Source of the DNA: Limnohabitans sp. Jir72
GTDB taxonomy: Bacteria; Pseudomonadota; Gammaproteobacteria; Burkholderiales; Burkholderiaceae_C
NCBI RefSeq assembly: GCF_003063575.1
Contig: NZ_NESC01000009.1
Location: 107,776 to 171,775 of the forward strand
DNA: 64,000 bases
Direction: 5' to 3'
Numbering within the stretch: the first letter of the stretch is position 1; each line of letters begins with the position of its first letter. Under the pieces are notes generated by a model that was not told the origin of the DNA, did not search any database, and saw only the letters and a program-made list of their open reading frames with translations. A program made the translations under genes and the position numbers. Shown here piece after piece: positions 6,988 through 18,370 of this stretch.

Positions 6988-8720
6988 GCGTGCGCAGCGT
7001 ACAACTGAGCTCCAGCCCCTTGCTCGCCAGTAAGACGCCCGTGTGGCGCAGCAAGTTGATCGTGGCGGCGATTGCTTTGGGGTTTTTGGGACTGGTGGCG
7101 CGTGCAGCCTATGTTCAGGTGATCGCCAATTCGTTTTTCCGTCACCAAGGTGAAGTGCGCTTTGCCCGCACCCTGAGTTTGCCCGCCAACCGTGGGCGGG
7201 TGCTCGATCGCAACGGATTGTTGCTGGCATCCAGTGTGCCTGCACCCAGTGTGTGGGCCAACCCCGAAGACATCGAGCGCGACCCGGGCAAGCTGCGTGA
7301 CTTGGCTCGTCTCTTGCAGATGAGCCCTGCAGACCTGGACAAAAAACTCAAGGACGATGAAAAGACGTTTGTCTGGCTGCGTCGCCAGATGGATGAACCT
7401 GTGGTCAAGGCAATCCATGCATTGAACATCAAGGGTGTGTATGACATCCGTGAATACAAGCGTCTGTACCCTGAAGGTGAAGCAGCCGCGCACATTGTGG
7501 GCTTTACCAATGTGGAAGATCAGGGCCAAGAGGGGGTTGAGCTGGTCTTTCAGAAACAATTGGCAGGCAAGTCCGGTTCGCGCCGCGTGATCAAGGACCG
7601 CCTGGGCCGCGTGGTGGAATCTGTGGGTGAGACGATCCCGCCTGAAGACGGTATGGACCTGCAGTTGAGCGTGGACAGCAAGGTGCAGTTCTTTGCATAC
7701 CAAAAGCTGCGCGCGGCGGTGGAAGAAAACAAAGCCAAAGCCGGCAGCGTCGTGGTGCTTGATGCTCAAACCGGGGAGGTGTTGGCCTTGGCCAACTACC
7801 CCAGTTATTCGCCCGACAAACGCATCAACCTCAGCGGTGAACAATTGCGCAACCGGGCATTGACCGACACCTTTGAGCCAGGCTCGACGATGAAGCCCTT
7901 CACGGTTTCCTTGGCGCTGGAAAAAGGCATCGTCAAACCCGATACGCCGATCCAGACCGCACCAGGCAAGATCACCATCACAGGCTCCACCATCAGTGAT
8001 GCTCATCCGCATGGTGTCTTGACTGTCAGTGAGGTGATCCAGAAGTCCAGCAACGTGGGCACCGTCAAAATGGCGATGCAATTGCAGCCCAGGGAGATGT
8101 GGGAGATTTTCACGCAGGTGGGATTGGGGCAAAAGCCCCAATTGCCGTTTCCGGGCATGACCGCTGGCCGGGTGCGACCCTACAAGACCTGGCGCCCCAT
8201 TGAACAGGCCACCATGAGTTACGGCTATGGCATCTCGGCCAGCTTGTTTCAGGTAGCGCGTGCTTACACGATGTTTGCGCGTGATGGCGAAGTGGTTCCT
8301 GCTACTTTGATGAAGGCCGAACATCGGGTGGCTGGCACACGGGTGATCAGTGTTGAAACGGCACGCGCAATGCGCAAGATGCTCCAAATGGCGGCAGGGC
8401 CAGGTGGTACCGGACCTAAGGCACAAACCATGGGCTATTCCGTAGGGGGCAAATCCGGCACGGCTCACAAGCAAGAAGGCAAAGGGTACGCCAGCAAAAA
8501 ATATCGAGGGTTCTTTGTGGGATTGGCACCCATTGAGGCACCCCGCATCATCGTGGCTGTGATGATTGACGAGCCCAGCAATGGCAAGCACTTTGGTGGT
8601 GATGTGGCGGCGCCAGTTTTCAGTCAGACCGTCATGCAAACCTTGCGCTTGATGGGTGTGCAACCCGACATGGCCGTCAAGCCGCAAATCGTGACCCAGG
8701 CAGTTGAGGAGTCTTTCTGA
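6984..8720 (+). CDS. ftsI: Septal peptidoglycan transpeptidase FtsI (PBP3)
   Basis: A 578-residue class B penicillin-binding protein that cross-links septal peptidoglycan. An N-terminal membrane helix (LIVAAIALGFLGLVARAAY) anchors it. The pedestal domain follows (RGRVLDRNG, LYPEGEAAAHIVGFTNVEDQGQEGVE). The catalytic motifs are Ser301-Thr-Met-Lys304, Ser355-Ser-Asn357 and Lys490-Ser-Gly-Thr493. ATG 6984 overlaps the ftsL stop, with AAGAGG 7 bases upstream. Its stop overlaps the murE ATG by one base (TGATG). Confidence 0.96.
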   Translation: MSVRSVQLSSSPLLASKTPVWRSKLIVAAIALGFLGLVARAAYVQVIANSFFRHQGEVRFARTLSLPANRGRVLDRNGLLLASSVPAPSVWANPEDIERDPGKLRDLARLLQMSPADLDKKLKDDEKTFVWLRRQMDEPVVKAIHALNIKGVYDIREYKRLYPEGEAAAHIVGFTNVEDQGQEGVELVFQKQLAGKSGSRRVIKDRLGRVVESVGETIPPEDGMDLQLSVDSKVQFFAYQKLRAAVEENKAKAGSVVVLDAQTGEVLALANYPSYSPDKRINLSGEQLRNRALTDTFEPGSTMKPFTVSLALEKGIVKPDTPIQTAPGKITITGSTISDAHPHGVLTVSEVIQKSSNVGTVKMAMQLQPREMWEIFTQVGLGQKPQLPFPGMTAGRVRPYKTWRPIEQATMSYGYGISASLFQVARAYTMFARDGEVVPATLMKAEHRVAGTRVISVETARAMRKMLQMAAGPGGTGPKAQTMGYSVGGKSGTAHKQEGKGYASKKYRGFFVGLAPIEAPRIIVAVMIDEPSNGKHFGGDVAAPVFSQTVMQTLRLMGVQPDMAVKPQIVTQAVEESF

Positions 8721-10258
8721 TGAAGAGGCTCCACAGCCCACAGGAAGCGGCCCACTGGTTGCGACAACGCGTGAGCGGTGCGCTGCGGACCGACAGTCGC
8801 TTGGTTCGACCTGGCGATGCTTTCATTGCTTGGCCCGGGGCTGCGACCGATGGTCGTTTGTACCTGAGCGCATCGTTGCAGCAAGGGGCTGTGGCGTGCG
8901 TATTGGCTTGCGAAGGCTCAGAACCTTGGCAGGCGCTGGCCGACCAAGACTTGGCCGAGCACCATGTTGAACGGCTGGCGTGCATGGCAAACCTGAAGGC
9001 CCAAACGGGTCTATTGGCCGATGCCTATTACGAGCGTCCCAGCGAAGAGTTGGATGTTTTGGCGGTGACGGGTACCAATGGCAAGACCTCAACCACTTGG
9101 TGGTTGGCGCAAGCTTTGTCGTCACCTGTGCTTCGCAGCCCTTGTGGCTTGGTAGGCACCCTGGGTATGGGGCAATTGCCTGACCTTTTGTTGACGGGAA
9201 TGACCACACCAGACCCCGTATTGCTGCAGCGTCAGTTCCGCGAATTTGCTGACGAAGGGCTGAAATATTGCGCCATCGAAGCTTCCTCAATCGGATTGGC
9301 TGAGCGACGGCTGGATGGCACGCGTATCCGAGTGGCGGTTTTCACCAATTTCACCCAGGACCACCTGGATTACCACGGCAACATGGGGGCTTATTGGTCG
9401 GCCAAAGAAGCCCTGTTCTGTTGGCCTGACCTGATCGGTGTTGTGATCAATGTGGACGATCCTCAGGGTTCGGTGCTGGCTCAACGCTTGCAGTTGCGTG
9501 GCATGGATGTCTGGACTTGTTCGCGACAAGGCGCTGCTCGGTTGCGAGCACGTCAGATTCAAAGTGCTGAGGGCATTGCCTTTGAAGTGATGGAGGGTGA
9601 TGAGCAGTTGGTGCTGCACACCACCTTGCTTGGTGATTACAACATTGACAACTTGCTCGGTGTGATTGGCAGTCTTCGTGTTTTAGGTTTCTCCTTGAAG
9701 GATGCATTGCAGTCCTGCACTTATTTGACCGCTGTGCCAGGACGCATGCAGCGTGTGGCTGGCCTCAAGACCGACGGGCCGATGGCGGTGGTCGATTACG
9801 CGCACACACCCGATGCAGTAGAAAAAGCCTTGATGTCTCTGCGTCCATTGGCCGCGCAGCGTGGCGGTCGTTTGTGGTGCTTGCTAGGCTGCGGGGGTGA
9901 CCGTGATACGGGCAAACGTCCCCAGATGGCTGCCGCTGCACAAGCGCACGCAGACTGCGTGGTAATGACGAGTGACAACCCCCGAAATGAGTCGCCACAA
10001 GCCATTCTTGCAGAGATGGTCGCTGGACTGAAGCAGACTCAGGCTGTGCTGATTGAGCCTGACCGTGCCATCGCAATCGATGCACTGATCCATCAGGCAG
10101 ATGCCAAAGACGTGGTTTTGGTGGCCGGCAAAGGGCACGAGACCTATCAGGAAATTCATGGCGTTCGTCATGATTTTTCCGATGTAGAGCATGTGCAAGC
10201 TGCCTTGCAGCGACGGGCGGAGCGCCTGTGCAATGCACCACAGGGAGCGCGGACATGA
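8720..10258 (+). CDS. murE: UDP-MurNAc-L-Ala-D-Glu:meso-diaminopimelate ligase MurE
   Basis: A 512-residue Mur ligase that adds the third stem residue in the cytoplasm. The ATP-binding loop TGTNGKTST lies at about residues 117-125. The central domain contains NFTQDHLDYHG. VDYAHTPDAVEKAL and MTSDNPRNESP follow; the Asp-Asn-Pro-Arg motif marks enzymes that use meso-diaminopimelate rather than lysine. Length fits the family. The stop overlaps the murF start (ATGA). Confidence 0.96.
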   Translation: MKRLHSPQEAAHWLRQRVSGALRTDSRLVRPGDAFIAWPGAATDGRLYLSASLQQGAVACVLACEGSEPWQALADQDLAEHHVERLACMANLKAQTGLLADAYYERPSEELDVLAVTGTNGKTSTTWWLAQALSSPVLRSPCGLVGTLGMGQLPDLLLTGMTTPDPVLLQRQFREFADEGLKYCAIEASSIGLAERRLDGTRIRVAVFTNFTQDHLDYHGNMGAYWSAKEALFCWPDLIGVVINVDDPQGSVLAQRLQLRGMDVWTCSRQGAARLRARQIQSAEGIAFEVMEGDEQLVLHTTLLGDYNIDNLLGVIGSLRVLGFSLKDALQSCTYLTAVPGRMQRVAGLKTDGPMAVVDYAHTPDAVEKALMSLRPLAAQRGGRLWCLLGCGGDRDTGKRPQMAAAAQAHADCVVMTSDNPRNESPQAILAEMVAGLKQTQAVLIEPDRAIAIDALIHQADAKDVVLVAGKGHETYQEIHGVRHDFSDVEHVQAALQRRAERLCNAPQGART

Positions 10259-11676
10259 GCGCGATGATGTTGACGCTTAAGCAAGCGTTGGCTTGGCTGA
10301 CAAATGCACACTGTGCCGGTGATCCGGATCTACGGGTTGACCGTGTGCACACCGACACACGCAGTGTTCGTGCAGGTGATTTATTTGTGGCTTTGCGGGG
10401 CGAGAAATTTGACGGAAATCAGTTCATTGCCCAAGCAAAGATACAAGGAGCCGTGGCGGTCTTGTGTGAGCCCCAAGGCGAAAGCTTGGCGCAAGCGCAT
10501 GGACTGAGTGCTTTGGTGGTGCCCGATGCCCGTTTGGCACTTGGTGAGTTGGCCGCAGGCTGGCGTGCGCAGTTTGACTTGCCTTTGATCGCGGTGACCG
10601 GCAGCAATGGGAAAACCACGGTCACGCAGATGATTGCATCGATCCTGCGTGCCCATGCGCCAGAGCACAGTTTGTCTACGCAAGGCAACCTCAATAATGA
10701 CATCGGCGTCCCGTTGACCTTGCTCAATTTGCGACAGCACCACCAAATGGCCGTGGTCGAGTTGGGCATGAACCACCCGGGAGAAATTGCCTACCTGGCA
10801 CGTTTGACCAAGCCCACAGTGGCTTTGGTCAATAACGCCCAGCGTGAGCATCAAGAATACATGGGTACTGTGGAAGCGGTTGCCCGCGAAAACGGTGCGG
10901 TATTGCAGGCGCTAGCTGACGAAGGTGTGGCGGTCTATCCGGCAGACGACCTGTACACCCCGATCTGGACGGATTTGGCAGCATTGCGGACATGTCGCAC
11001 ATTTGCTTTGCAGGGGGCTGATGTCAGCGCAACGGATCTGCTGTGGATTTCGGGCGCGTGGCAATTCACGCTCAAGACAAAAGAAGGCATCGCACCCGTG
11101 CGTCTGCACATTGCAGGGCGTCACAACGTCAAGAACGCATTGGCTGGCGCGGCCTGCGCACTGACTGCTGGCGTAGAGCTGGCCTCGGTGGTGCAGGGCT
11201 TGCAAGTTTTTCAGCCAGTGAAGGGCCGCTCGCGCGCTTTGACGCTGGAACTGGATGGTCAAGAACGCTCATTGGTGGACGATACCTACAACGCCAATCC
11301 AGATTCGGTACGTGCTGCGATCGATGTGTTGGCCGAACTGCCTGTGCCTCGTTTGATGGTGCTAGGGGACATGGGCGAAGTGGGCAATCAAGGACCGCAG
11401 TTCCACGCCGAAGTCGGGGCTTATGCCTTCGAGCGTGGCATCGAGGCGCTCTACACCCTGGGGGCCATGTGCGTCGATGCCGCCAAGGCTTACGGTGCGG
11501 CCCGCCATTTTGAGAACATGCCCGCACTGCTTGAGGCGGTACTGTCCGACGCCCGGAATTTCCAGAGCATCGTCGTCAAGGGTTCGCGCTTCATGAAGAT
11601 GGAGCAGGTGGTCGAGGCCCTGGTGCAGCAAGCTGCAGAAACCAACAACAAAAAAGGGGAGGCCCATGCTGCTTAG
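10255..11676 (+). CDS. murF: UDP-MurNAc-tripeptide:D-alanyl-D-alanine ligase MurF
   Basis: A 473-residue Mur ligase that completes the cytoplasmic pentapeptide precursor. Motifs include [20 protein letters not shown] at the N-terminus, the ATP loop [27 protein letters not shown] and [13 protein letters not shown] in the C-terminal domain. ATG 10255 is chosen because it overlaps the murE stop and matches the family start; the frame is open 27 bases further upstream. The last 11 bases overlap mraY. Confidence 0.95.
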   Translation: MSAMMLTLKQALAWLTNAHCAGDPDLRVDRVHTDTRSVRAGDLFVALRGEKFDGNQFIAQAKIQGAVAVLCEPQGESLAQAHGLSALVVPDARLALGELAAGWRAQFDLPLIAVTGSNGKTTVTQMIASILRAHAPEHSLSTQGNLNNDIGVPLTLLNLRQHHQMAVVELGMNHPGEIAYLARLTKPTVALVNNAQREHQEYMGTVEAVARENGAVLQALADEGVAVYPADDLYTPIWTDLAALRTCRTFALQGADVSATDLLWISGAWQFTLKTKEGIAPVRLHIAGRHNVKNALAGAACALTAGVELASVVQGLQVFQPVKGRSRALTLELDGQERSLVDDTYNANPDSVRAAIDVLAELPVPRLMVLGDMGEVGNQGPQFHAEVGAYAFERGIEALYTLGAMCVDAAKAYGAARHFENMPALLEAVLSDARNFQSIVVKGSRFMKMEQVVEALVQQAAETNNKKGEAHAA

Positions 11677-12844
11677 CTTGGCGCAATGGTTGCAAACGTT
11701 GTCTCCCGATTGGGGCTTTTTGCGTGTGTTTCAGTACATCACCTTCCGTGCGGTGATGGCTGCTTTGACGGCCTTGTTGATCGGCTTGGGTGCCGGTCCA
11801 TTTGTGATTCGCCGCCTGACCTCGCTCAAGATTGGGCAGCCCATCCGTGGTTATGCGATGCAGTCACACCTGGCCAAAAGCGGCACACCCACCATGGGCG
11901 GCGTGCTGATCTTGTTGTCGATCGCCATCTCGACCTTGCTCTGGTTTGACCTGTCCAACCGATTCGTCTGGATCGTGTTGATTGTGACCTTGGGCTTTGG
12001 CGGTATCGGCTGGGTGGATGACTGGCGCAAGGTGGTCAACAAAGACCCCGAGGGCATGCGCTCGCGTGAGAAGTATTTCTGGCAATCGGTGATTGGGCTG
12101 CTGGCGGCGTTGTACTTGGTGTTCAGCATTTCAGAAAGCTCCAACCTGCGTGTGCTGGACCTGTTTGCCAAATGGGTCATGTCCGGTTTCGATGTGAACT
12201 TGCCCCCCAAAGCCGGTTTGATGGTGCCCTTCTTCAAGGAGGTGAGCTACCCGCTGGGCGTATTCGGCTTTGTGATCCTGACCTACCTGGTCATCGTGGG
12301 TGCCAGCAACGCGGTCAACCTGACCGATGGCTTGGATGGCCTGGCCATCATGCCTGTGGTGATGGTGGGCTCTGCATTGGGGGTGTTCGCGTATGTGACC
12401 GGCAGCTCGGTGTATTCCAAATACCTGTTCTTGCCGCACATCCCCGGTTCGGGAGAGTTGATGATTTTCTGTGCGGCCATGGCAGGCGCGGGTTTGGCTT
12501 TCCTGTGGTTCAACACCCACCCAGCACAGGTGTTCATGGGCGATGTGGGTGCGCTGGCGCTGGGGGCCGCATTGGGCACCATCGCGGTGATCGTGCGCCA
12601 GGAGATCGTCTTGTCCATCATGGGCGGTATTTTCGTGGTGGAGGCCGTGTCGGTGATGGCACAGGTGGCGTACTTCAAATACACCAAGAAAAAATACGGT
12701 GAAGGTCGTCGCATCCTGAAGATGGCGCCTTTGCACCACCATTTTGAAAAAACAGGCTGGAAAGAAACGCAGGTTGTCGTGCGTTTCTGGATCATCACCA
12801 TGCTGCTGTGCCTGGTCGGCCTGTCGACCTTGAAGCTGAGGTAA
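11666..12844 (+). CDS. mraY: Phospho-MurNAc-pentapeptide translocase MraY
   Basis: The 392-residue polytopic membrane enzyme that transfers phospho-MurNAc-pentapeptide to undecaprenyl phosphate, giving lipid I. About ten hydrophobic helices are evident. Catalytic-site motifs are [10 protein letters not shown] (the DDxxK region), [10 protein letters not shown] and [12 protein letters not shown] near the C-terminus, plus GTPTMGG in the first cytoplasmic loop. Length matches betaproteobacterial MraY. It begins inside the end of murF and is followed by murD after 3 bases. Confidence 0.96.
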   Translation: MLLSLAQWLQTLSPDWGFLRVFQYITFRAVMAALTALLIGLGAGPFVIRRLTSLKIGQPIRGYAMQSHLAKSGTPTMGGVLILLSIAISTLLWFDLSNRFVWIVLIVTLGFGGIGWVDDWRKVVNKDPEGMRSREKYFWQSVIGLLAALYLVFSISESSNLRVLDLFAKWVMSGFDVNLPPKAGLMVPFFKEVSYPLGVFGFVILTYLVIVGASNAVNLTDGLDGLAIMPVVMVGSALGVFAYVTGSSVYSKYLFLPHIPGSGELMIFCAAMAGAGLAFLWFNTHPAQVFMGDVGALALGAALGTIAVIVRQEIVLSIMGGIFVVEAVSVMAQVAYFKYTKKKYGEGRRILKMAPLHHHFEKTGWKETQVVVRFWIITMLLCLVGLSTLKLR

Positions 12845-12847
12845 GCC

Positions 12848-14596
12848 ATGCAACAGCTCCACGGTCAACACGTTCTGATTCTGGGTTTGGGTGCGTCGGG
12901 CTTGGCGATGGCCCGCTGGTGCGCCCGTGCCGGTGCTGACGTGACCGTGGCCGACACACGTGAAAGGCCACCTCAACTGGCCGCCTTGCATGCCGAATGG
13001 CCGCAAGTGAAATTTGTGCCTGGCGCATTCAACGCCAGCTTGGTCGCAGGCACTTCGGTGCGTGCTGTTTTCCGCAGCCCCGGCCTGTCACCCGAAGTGG
13101 TGGCCCCCGTGGTGGATGCCGCCAAAGCCATCGGCTTGTGGCAAGGCGGCGAGCTGAGCCTGTTCGCAGCCGCATTGCAAGATCTGAAAAATGAATTTGG
13201 CTATGCGCCCCAAGTGCTGGCGATCACGGGCACCAATGGCAAGACCACTGTGACTTCGTTGACCGGTCAATTGGTCGAGCGTTCTGGCAAAACCGTGAAG
13301 GTGGCCGGCAACATTGGCCCGACCCTGCTGGACACCATGGCCGAGGCCCTGGCGCAGGCCGATGCGCTGGTGGTGCAGCAGGCGCAGGCGTTGGCCGAGC
13401 AGCAAGCGCAAGAAGCCGACAAAGACACTGTGTCACCGCCTGCAGTTGCTCTGACTGAGGCGGTTGCCGAGCTCGCAGATGAGGCGGGCGTTGACGGTGC
13501 GACCGACGAGAATGCCGAGGACGTTGATGCCGAGGATATCGCCGTGGTGCTGCCGGTGGTCGCACCTGCAGTGGTGCACCCGATGGCCAGCGCCTTGCCA
13601 CAAGTGTGGGTGCTGGAGTTGTCCAGCTTCCAGCTCGACAGCAGCGACGGCTTTGAGCCCACTGCCGCCACCGTTTTGAACATCACGCAAGACCACTTGG
13701 ACTGGCATGGCTCGATGGATGCCTATGCCGCTGCCAAGGCCCGCATTTTTGGCGACAAGGGCTTGATGGTGCTCAACCGGGAAGATGCACTGGTCATGGC
13801 CATGCGGCCAGCGCCCATCAAGGTCAAACTCCAGCGTCCCATTGAACGTGCCTGCGTGACCTTTGGTGGCGACATGCCCCAGCGCCCCGGCGACTTTGGC
13901 ATCGAAGTCATGAACGGCATGACCTGGCTGGTGCGCGCTTTGGAGGCCGATGAAACCCGTCGTCGACGCAAGGACGCCGAGGAAGAGTTGCACATTCAGC
14001 GCCTCATGCCTGCCGACGCCTTGCGCATCCGAGGGCGTCACAACGCGGTCAATGCCCTGGCCGCTTTGGCATTGGCCAGCAGCGCGGGCTGTTCTTTGGC
14101 CCCGATGTTGTATGGCTTGCGCGAGTACCGCGGTGAGCCGCACCGCGTTGAGCCGGTTGCCGTGGTCAACGAGATCGAATACTTTGACGACAGCAAAGGC
14201 ACCAACGTAGGGGCCACCGTGGCCGCCTTGCTGGGCCTGGGCGCTGACCGCCGTGTGGTGGTCATCTTGGGAGGCGATGGCAAGGGGCAGGACTTTGCAC
14301 CATTGGCCGAGCCCGTCTCGCGTTTTGCGCGTGCGGTCGTGTTGATCGGCCGCGATGCGCCTGTGATCCGCGAAGCGCTGAGCAGGGTGTCTGTGCCGGT
14401 GCAGGATGCCCACGACATGGTGGACGCGGTCAAGCAGGCCACAGCGCTGGCACAAACCGGCGATGCGGTTTTGATGTCGCCCGCTTGTGCCAGCTTTGAC
14501 ATGTTCGAGGATTACGAGCACCGTGCCTGTGTGTTTGCTCAGGCCGTTGCCGATCTGGCCGATGCCGCCGGTGTCAGCATGGAGGGCACGCTGTGA
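12848..14596 (+). CDS. murD: UDP-MurNAc-L-alanine:D-glutamate ligase MurD with a large acidic insert
   Basis: A Mur ligase that adds D-glutamate. Motifs are [14 protein letters not shown] at the N-terminus, [13 protein letters not shown] for [29 protein letters not shown] and [17 protein letters not shown]. At 582 residues it is about 100 longer than typical MurD. The main cause is a low-complexity, Ala/Glu/Asp-rich insertion at about residues 177-250, between the glycine-rich NIGPTLLD segment and the [10 protein letters not shown] strand of the central domain. A smaller charged insert ([16 protein letters not shown]) lies near residue 370. Core motifs are intact, so the enzyme should work. 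It overlaps ftsW by four bases. Confidence 0.95.
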   Translation: MQQLHGQHVLILGLGASGLAMARWCARAGADVTVADTRERPPQLAALHAEWPQVKFVPGAFNASLVAGTSVRAVFRSPGLSPEVVAPVVDAAKAIGLWQGGELSLFAAALQDLKNEFGYAPQVLAITGTNGKTTVTSLTGQLVERSGKTVKVAGNIGPTLLDTMAEALAQADALVVQQAQALAEQQAQEADKDTVSPPAVALTEAVAELADEAGVDGATDENAEDVDAEDIAVVLPVVAPAVVHPMASALPQVWVLELSSFQLDSSDGFEPTAATVLNITQDHLDWHGSMDAYAAAKARIFGDKGLMVLNREDALVMAMRPAPIKVKLQRPIERACVTFGGDMPQRPGDFGIEVMNGMTWLVRALEADETRRRRKDAEEELHIQRLMPADALRIRGRHNAVNALAALALASSAGCSLAPMLYGLREYRGEPHRVEPVAVVNEIEYFDDSKGTNVGATVAALLGLGADRRVVVILGGDGKGQDFAPLAEPVSRFARAVVLIGRDAPVIREALSRVSVPVQDAHDMVDAVKQATALAQTGDAVLMSPACASFDMFEDYEHRACVFAQAVADLADAAGVSMEGTL

Positions 14597-15894
14597 GCGA
14601 GCGCCAAGGCACCATGCTCACTCTGCGTGGCAGCTTTGCGCGCATGGGGGCCTTGTTCGGTGGTGGTGGCGCGCGTGCGCAAGCCGCTACGGGGCAGGGT
14701 CTGCCCGTCAATCTTGGTGCGTATGAGTTCGCCCGCCAGTCACCTGGCACGGCAGCCCGTTTGCAAGGGGTGGACCAAGCGCTGGTCTGGGTGGTGGTGG
14801 CGTTGCTCATGTGGGGCATGGTGATGGTGTATTCGGCCTCGATCGCGATGCCTGACAACCCTCGTTTTGCCCGTTACACACAAACCTATTTCCTGATCCG
14901 TCACGTCATTTCATTGGTGATCGGCTGTGCCGTGGCCTTGCTGGCATTTCAAGTGCCCATGGAAGTGTGGGAGAAGGTCGCACGGCCCATGTTTTTGTTG
15001 TCCCTGGTTTTGTTGGCCATGGTCTTGATCCCGTTCATTGGGAAGGGAGTCAATGGGGCGCGCCGCTGGATACCCTTGGGCATCACGAACTTCCAACCTT
15101 CTGAGCTGGCCAAGTTGGCGACCATCATTTATGCGGCCGATTACATGGTGCGCAAGATGGACGTCAAGGAGCACTTCTTCCGCGCCGTGTGGCCCATGGG
15201 CGCAGCCGTCGCAGTGGCTGGTGTGTTTTTGCTGGCCGAACCCGACATGGGCGCCTTCATGGTGATTGCCATCATCGCCATGGGGATCTTGTTCCTGGGC
15301 GGTGTGAATGCCCGCATGTTTTTTCTGATTTTTGCGGTGCTGGTGGGTGCGTTTGTGATCATGATTGCGGCATCCCCTTGGCGTCGTGAACGTATTTTTG
15401 CTTACCTCGATCCCTTCAGTGCAGAGCATGCTTTGGGCAAGGGTTATCAGTTGTCGCACTCCTTGATTGCGATCGGACGAGGTGAAGTCTGGGGCGTGGG
15501 CTTGGGTGGCAGCGTGGAAAAATTGCACTGGTTGCCCGAGGCGCACACCGACTTTTTGTTGGCGGTGATCGGCGAGGAGTTTGGCTTGGTCGGTGTGACC
15601 GTGGCGATTTTTGCCTTCTTGTGGTTGGCTCGCCGCATCATGGTGATCGGCCGTCAATCCATTGCCTTGGACAAGGTTTTCTCGGGCCTGGTGGCGCAAG
15701 GTGTGGGCATCTGGATTGGTTTTCAGTCATTCATCAACATGGGCGTCAATCTAGGCGCCTTGCCCACCAAGGGACTGACGCTGCCTTTGATGAGTTACGG
15801 TGGCTCGGCCATCATGATGAATTTGGTGGCCATTGCGATCGTCTTACGCATCGATGCCGAAAACAAACAAATGATGCGCGGAGGTCGGGCATGA
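14593..15894 (+). CDS. ftsW: Septal peptidoglycan glycosyltransferase FtsW
   Basis: A 433-residue SEDS-family polymerase that works with FtsI at the septum. About ten transmembrane helices follow a 55-residue cytoplasmic N-terminus. SEDS signatures include [79 protein letters not shown] and [14 protein letters not shown]. The GTG at 14593 overlaps the murD stop; internal Met codons at residues 8 and 18 are possible alternatives. It overlaps murG by four bases. Confidence 0.95.
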   Translation: MSERQGTMLTLRGSFARMGALFGGGGARAQAATGQGLPVNLGAYEFARQSPGTAARLQGVDQALVWVVVALLMWGMVMVYSASIAMPDNPRFARYTQTYFLIRHVISLVIGCAVALLAFQVPMEVWEKVARPMFLLSLVLLAMVLIPFIGKGVNGARRWIPLGITNFQPSELAKLATIIYAADYMVRKMDVKEHFFRAVWPMGAAVAVAGVFLLAEPDMGAFMVIAIIAMGILFLGGVNARMFFLIFAVLVGAFVIMIAASPWRRERIFAYLDPFSAEHALGKGYQLSHSLIAIGRGEVWGVGLGGSVEKLHWLPEAHTDFLLAVIGEEFGLVGVTVAIFAFLWLARRIMVIGRQSIALDKVFSGLVAQGVGIWIGFQSFINMGVNLGALPTKGLTLPLMSYGGSAIMMNLVAIAIVLRIDAENKQMMRGGRA

Positions 15895-16964
15895 CCGAAC
15901 GCCAACAAAAATGCGCCTTGGTCATGGCCGGTGGCACCGGTGGCCACATCTTCCCTGGCTTGGCTGTGGCAGAAGCTTTGCGCGATGCTGGCTGGCGCGT
16001 GCACTGGCTGGGAGCCCCCAACAGCATGGAAAGCCAGTTGGTGCCGCCAAGAGGTTTTGCTTTTGAAGCCATCGACTTTGGTGGTGTGCGTGGCAAGGGT
16101 CTGAAAACATTGGCCTTGTTGCCCCTGCGCTTGCTCAAAGCTTTTTGGCAAAGCCTGCAGGTGGTGCGCCGTGTCCAGCCCAATGTGGTGCTGGGCTTGG
16201 GTGGCTACATCACTTTTCCGGGCGGCATGATGGCCAGCTTGCTTGGTAAACCCGTGGTCTTGCATGAGCAAAACTCGGTGGCCGGCATGGCCAACAAGGT
16301 GTTGGCTCAGGTGGCCGACCGTGTGTTCACCGCTTTCCCACACGTGTTCAAAACCGGGCGATGGGTGGGCAACCCCCTGCGCCAGGCATTCACGCAACAA
16401 GCCACCCCAGCAGAGCGCTTTGCCGACCGCAGCGGTCCATTGCGCGTCTTGGTTGTCGGCGGCAGTCTCGGTGCCAAGGCGCTCAATGACATCGTGCCGC
16501 AAGCAATGGCACTCATCCCTGAAGCACAGCGTCCGCAGGTCATCCACCAAAGCGGTGCGAAGCAAATCGACGCCCTGCGCGCCAACTATCAGGCAGCGGG
16601 TGTGCAGGCCGAGTTGACCCCATTCATCGATGACACCGCCACCGCCTTTGCCCAAGCCGATCTGGTGATCTGCCGCGCAGGCGCCAGCACCGTGACCGAA
16701 TTGGCCGCTGTGGGTGTAGCCGCCTTGTTTGTGCCTTTCCCCTACGCGGTGGATGACCACCAGACCACCAATGCGGACTTTTTGGTTCAGCACGGCGGTG
16801 GCTGGTTGGTGCAGCAGACCGAATTGACCGCCGAGTCTTTGGCCGCACGTTTACAAAATCTGGACCGCAGCCAATTGCTGGCCTGCGCCCAAAAAGCCCA
16901 TGAACAGAAAAAAACAAATGCAACTCGGGAGGTTGTGATGGCTTGTGAGGAGTTGGCGGCATGA
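15891..16964 (+). CDS. murG: UDP-GlcNAc:lipid I N-acetylglucosaminyltransferase MurG
   Basis: A 357-residue GT28 glycosyltransferase that converts lipid I to lipid II at the inner membrane face. The N-terminal [10 protein letters not shown] loop, [20 protein letters not shown] and [15 protein letters not shown] are family motifs. The donor-site segment [24 protein letters not shown] and the DDHQTTNA motif lie in the C-terminal half. ATG 15891 overlaps the ftsW stop; the open frame extends upstream, but the conserved sequence begins here. It overlaps murC by four bases. Confidence 0.96.
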   Translation: MTERQQKCALVMAGGTGGHIFPGLAVAEALRDAGWRVHWLGAPNSMESQLVPPRGFAFEAIDFGGVRGKGLKTLALLPLRLLKAFWQSLQVVRRVQPNVVLGLGGYITFPGGMMASLLGKPVVLHEQNSVAGMANKVLAQVADRVFTAFPHVFKTGRWVGNPLRQAFTQQATPAERFADRSGPLRVLVVGGSLGAKALNDIVPQAMALIPEAQRPQVIHQSGAKQIDALRANYQAAGVQAELTPFIDDTATAFAQADLVICRAGASTVTELAAVGVAALFVPFPYAVDDHQTTNADFLVQHGGGWLVQQTELTAESLAARLQNLDRSQLLACAQKAHEQKKTNATREVVMACEELAA

Positions 16965-18370
16965 AACACGCCATTCGAAAAATCCATTTCATCGGCATTG
17001 GCGGCTCGGGCATGAGCGGCATTGCCGAGGTCTTGCTGAACCAGGGCTATGCCATATCCGGCTCTGACCTGTCGGACAGCGCCACCTTGCGCCGCTTGGC
17101 CGGTTTGGGCATCCAGACGCATGTGGGCCACAGCGCCGACAACGTGCGCGATGCCGATGCCGTGGTCACCTCCACCGCCGTCAAAGCCGACAACCCCGAG
17201 GTGCTCGCTGCACGTGAGCGCCACATCCCGATCGTGCCGCGTGCGGTGATGTTGGCCGAGCTGATGCGCATGAAGCAAGGCGTGGCCATTGCGGGCACAC
17301 ACGGCAAGACCACCACCACCAGCTTGGTGGCCAGCGTGCTGGCCGAAGCCGGCTTGGACCCCACTTTTGTGATCGGTGGGCGCCTGAACAGCGCAGGCGC
17401 CAATGCCAAGCTGGGCACCGGCGACTACATCGTGGTCGAGGCCGACGAGTCCGATGCGTCTTTCTTGAACCTGTTGCCGGTGATGGCGGTGGTGACCAAC
17501 ATCGACGCTGACCACATGGAAACCTACGGCCACGATTTGGCCCGTTTGAAGGCGGCCTTTGTGGACTTCCTGCACCGCATGCCTTTTTACGGCACGGCCA
17601 TCATGTGCGCTGACGACCCTGGTGTACAGACCATCTTGAACGACATCGCCCGTCCAGTGACCACGTATGGTTTGAACGAAGGCGCGCAAGTGCGGGCTGT
17701 GGATGTGCGTGCGGTCGACGGTCAAATGCATTTCACTGTGCAGCGCCGCAACGGTGTGGTCATGGCCGACCTTCCGGTGGTGCTGAATTTGCCTGGCAAA
17801 CACAATGTGCTCAATGCGCTGGCCGCCGTGGCCGTCGCGGTGGAGTTGGGTGTGGACGATGCGGCTGTGCAACGTGCGCTGGCCGGTTTCAAAGGCGTGG
17901 GTCGGCGCTTTCAGCGCTATGGCCAGGTGCGCACAGCCGATGGCCTGGGGCAATTCACCCTGATCGACGATTATGGTCATCACCCCGTGGAGGTGGCCGC
18001 TACTTTGGCGGCGGCCCGCGGTGCGTTTGCCGGTCGCCGATTGGTGCTGGCCTTCCAACCGCATCGTTATAGCCGTACACGGGATTGTTTTGAAGACTTC
18101 GTCAAGGTCATTGGTAACGGTGCCGATGTCGTTTTGTTATCCGAGGTGTATGCCGCTGGCGAAGCACCGATTGTGGCGGCCGATGGCCGTTCGCTGGCAC
18201 GTGCTTTGCGTGTGGCGGGCAAGCTGGAGCCGGTGTTTGTGGACGACATCGCAGACATGCCGCAGGCGGTGTTGACGAACGCGCGGGATGGCGATGTGGT
18301 CATTTGCATGGGTGCGGGCACCATCGGTGGTGTACCGGCCAAAGTGGTGGACATGGGGGGTGCAGCATGA
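16961..18370 (+). CDS. murC: UDP-N-acetylmuramate:L-alanine ligase MurC
   Basis: A 469-residue Mur ligase that adds the first stem residue. Motifs are [18 protein letters not shown] for the nucleotide-sugar domain, [15 protein letters not shown] for [30 protein letters not shown]-equivalent [13 protein letters not shown], and [16 protein letters not shown] with [11 protein letters not shown] in the C-terminal domain. It overlaps ddlB by four bases. A paralogous recycling ligase (mpl) lies at 33769-35139. Confidence 0.96.
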   Translation: MKHAIRKIHFIGIGGSGMSGIAEVLLNQGYAISGSDLSDSATLRRLAGLGIQTHVGHSADNVRDADAVVTSTAVKADNPEVLAARERHIPIVPRAVMLAELMRMKQGVAIAGTHGKTTTTSLVASVLAEAGLDPTFVIGGRLNSAGANAKLGTGDYIVVEADESDASFLNLLPVMAVVTNIDADHMETYGHDLARLKAAFVDFLHRMPFYGTAIMCADDPGVQTILNDIARPVTTYGLNEGAQVRAVDVRAVDGQMHFTVQRRNGVVMADLPVVLNLPGKHNVLNALAAVAVAVELGVDDAAVQRALAGFKGVGRRFQRYGQVRTADGLGQFTLIDDYGHHPVEVAATLAAARGAFAGRRLVLAFQPHRYSRTRDCFEDFVKVIGNGADVVLLSEVYAAGEAPIVAADGRSLARALRVAGKLEPVFVDDIADMPQAVLTNARDGDVVICMGAGTIGGVPAKVVDMGGAA

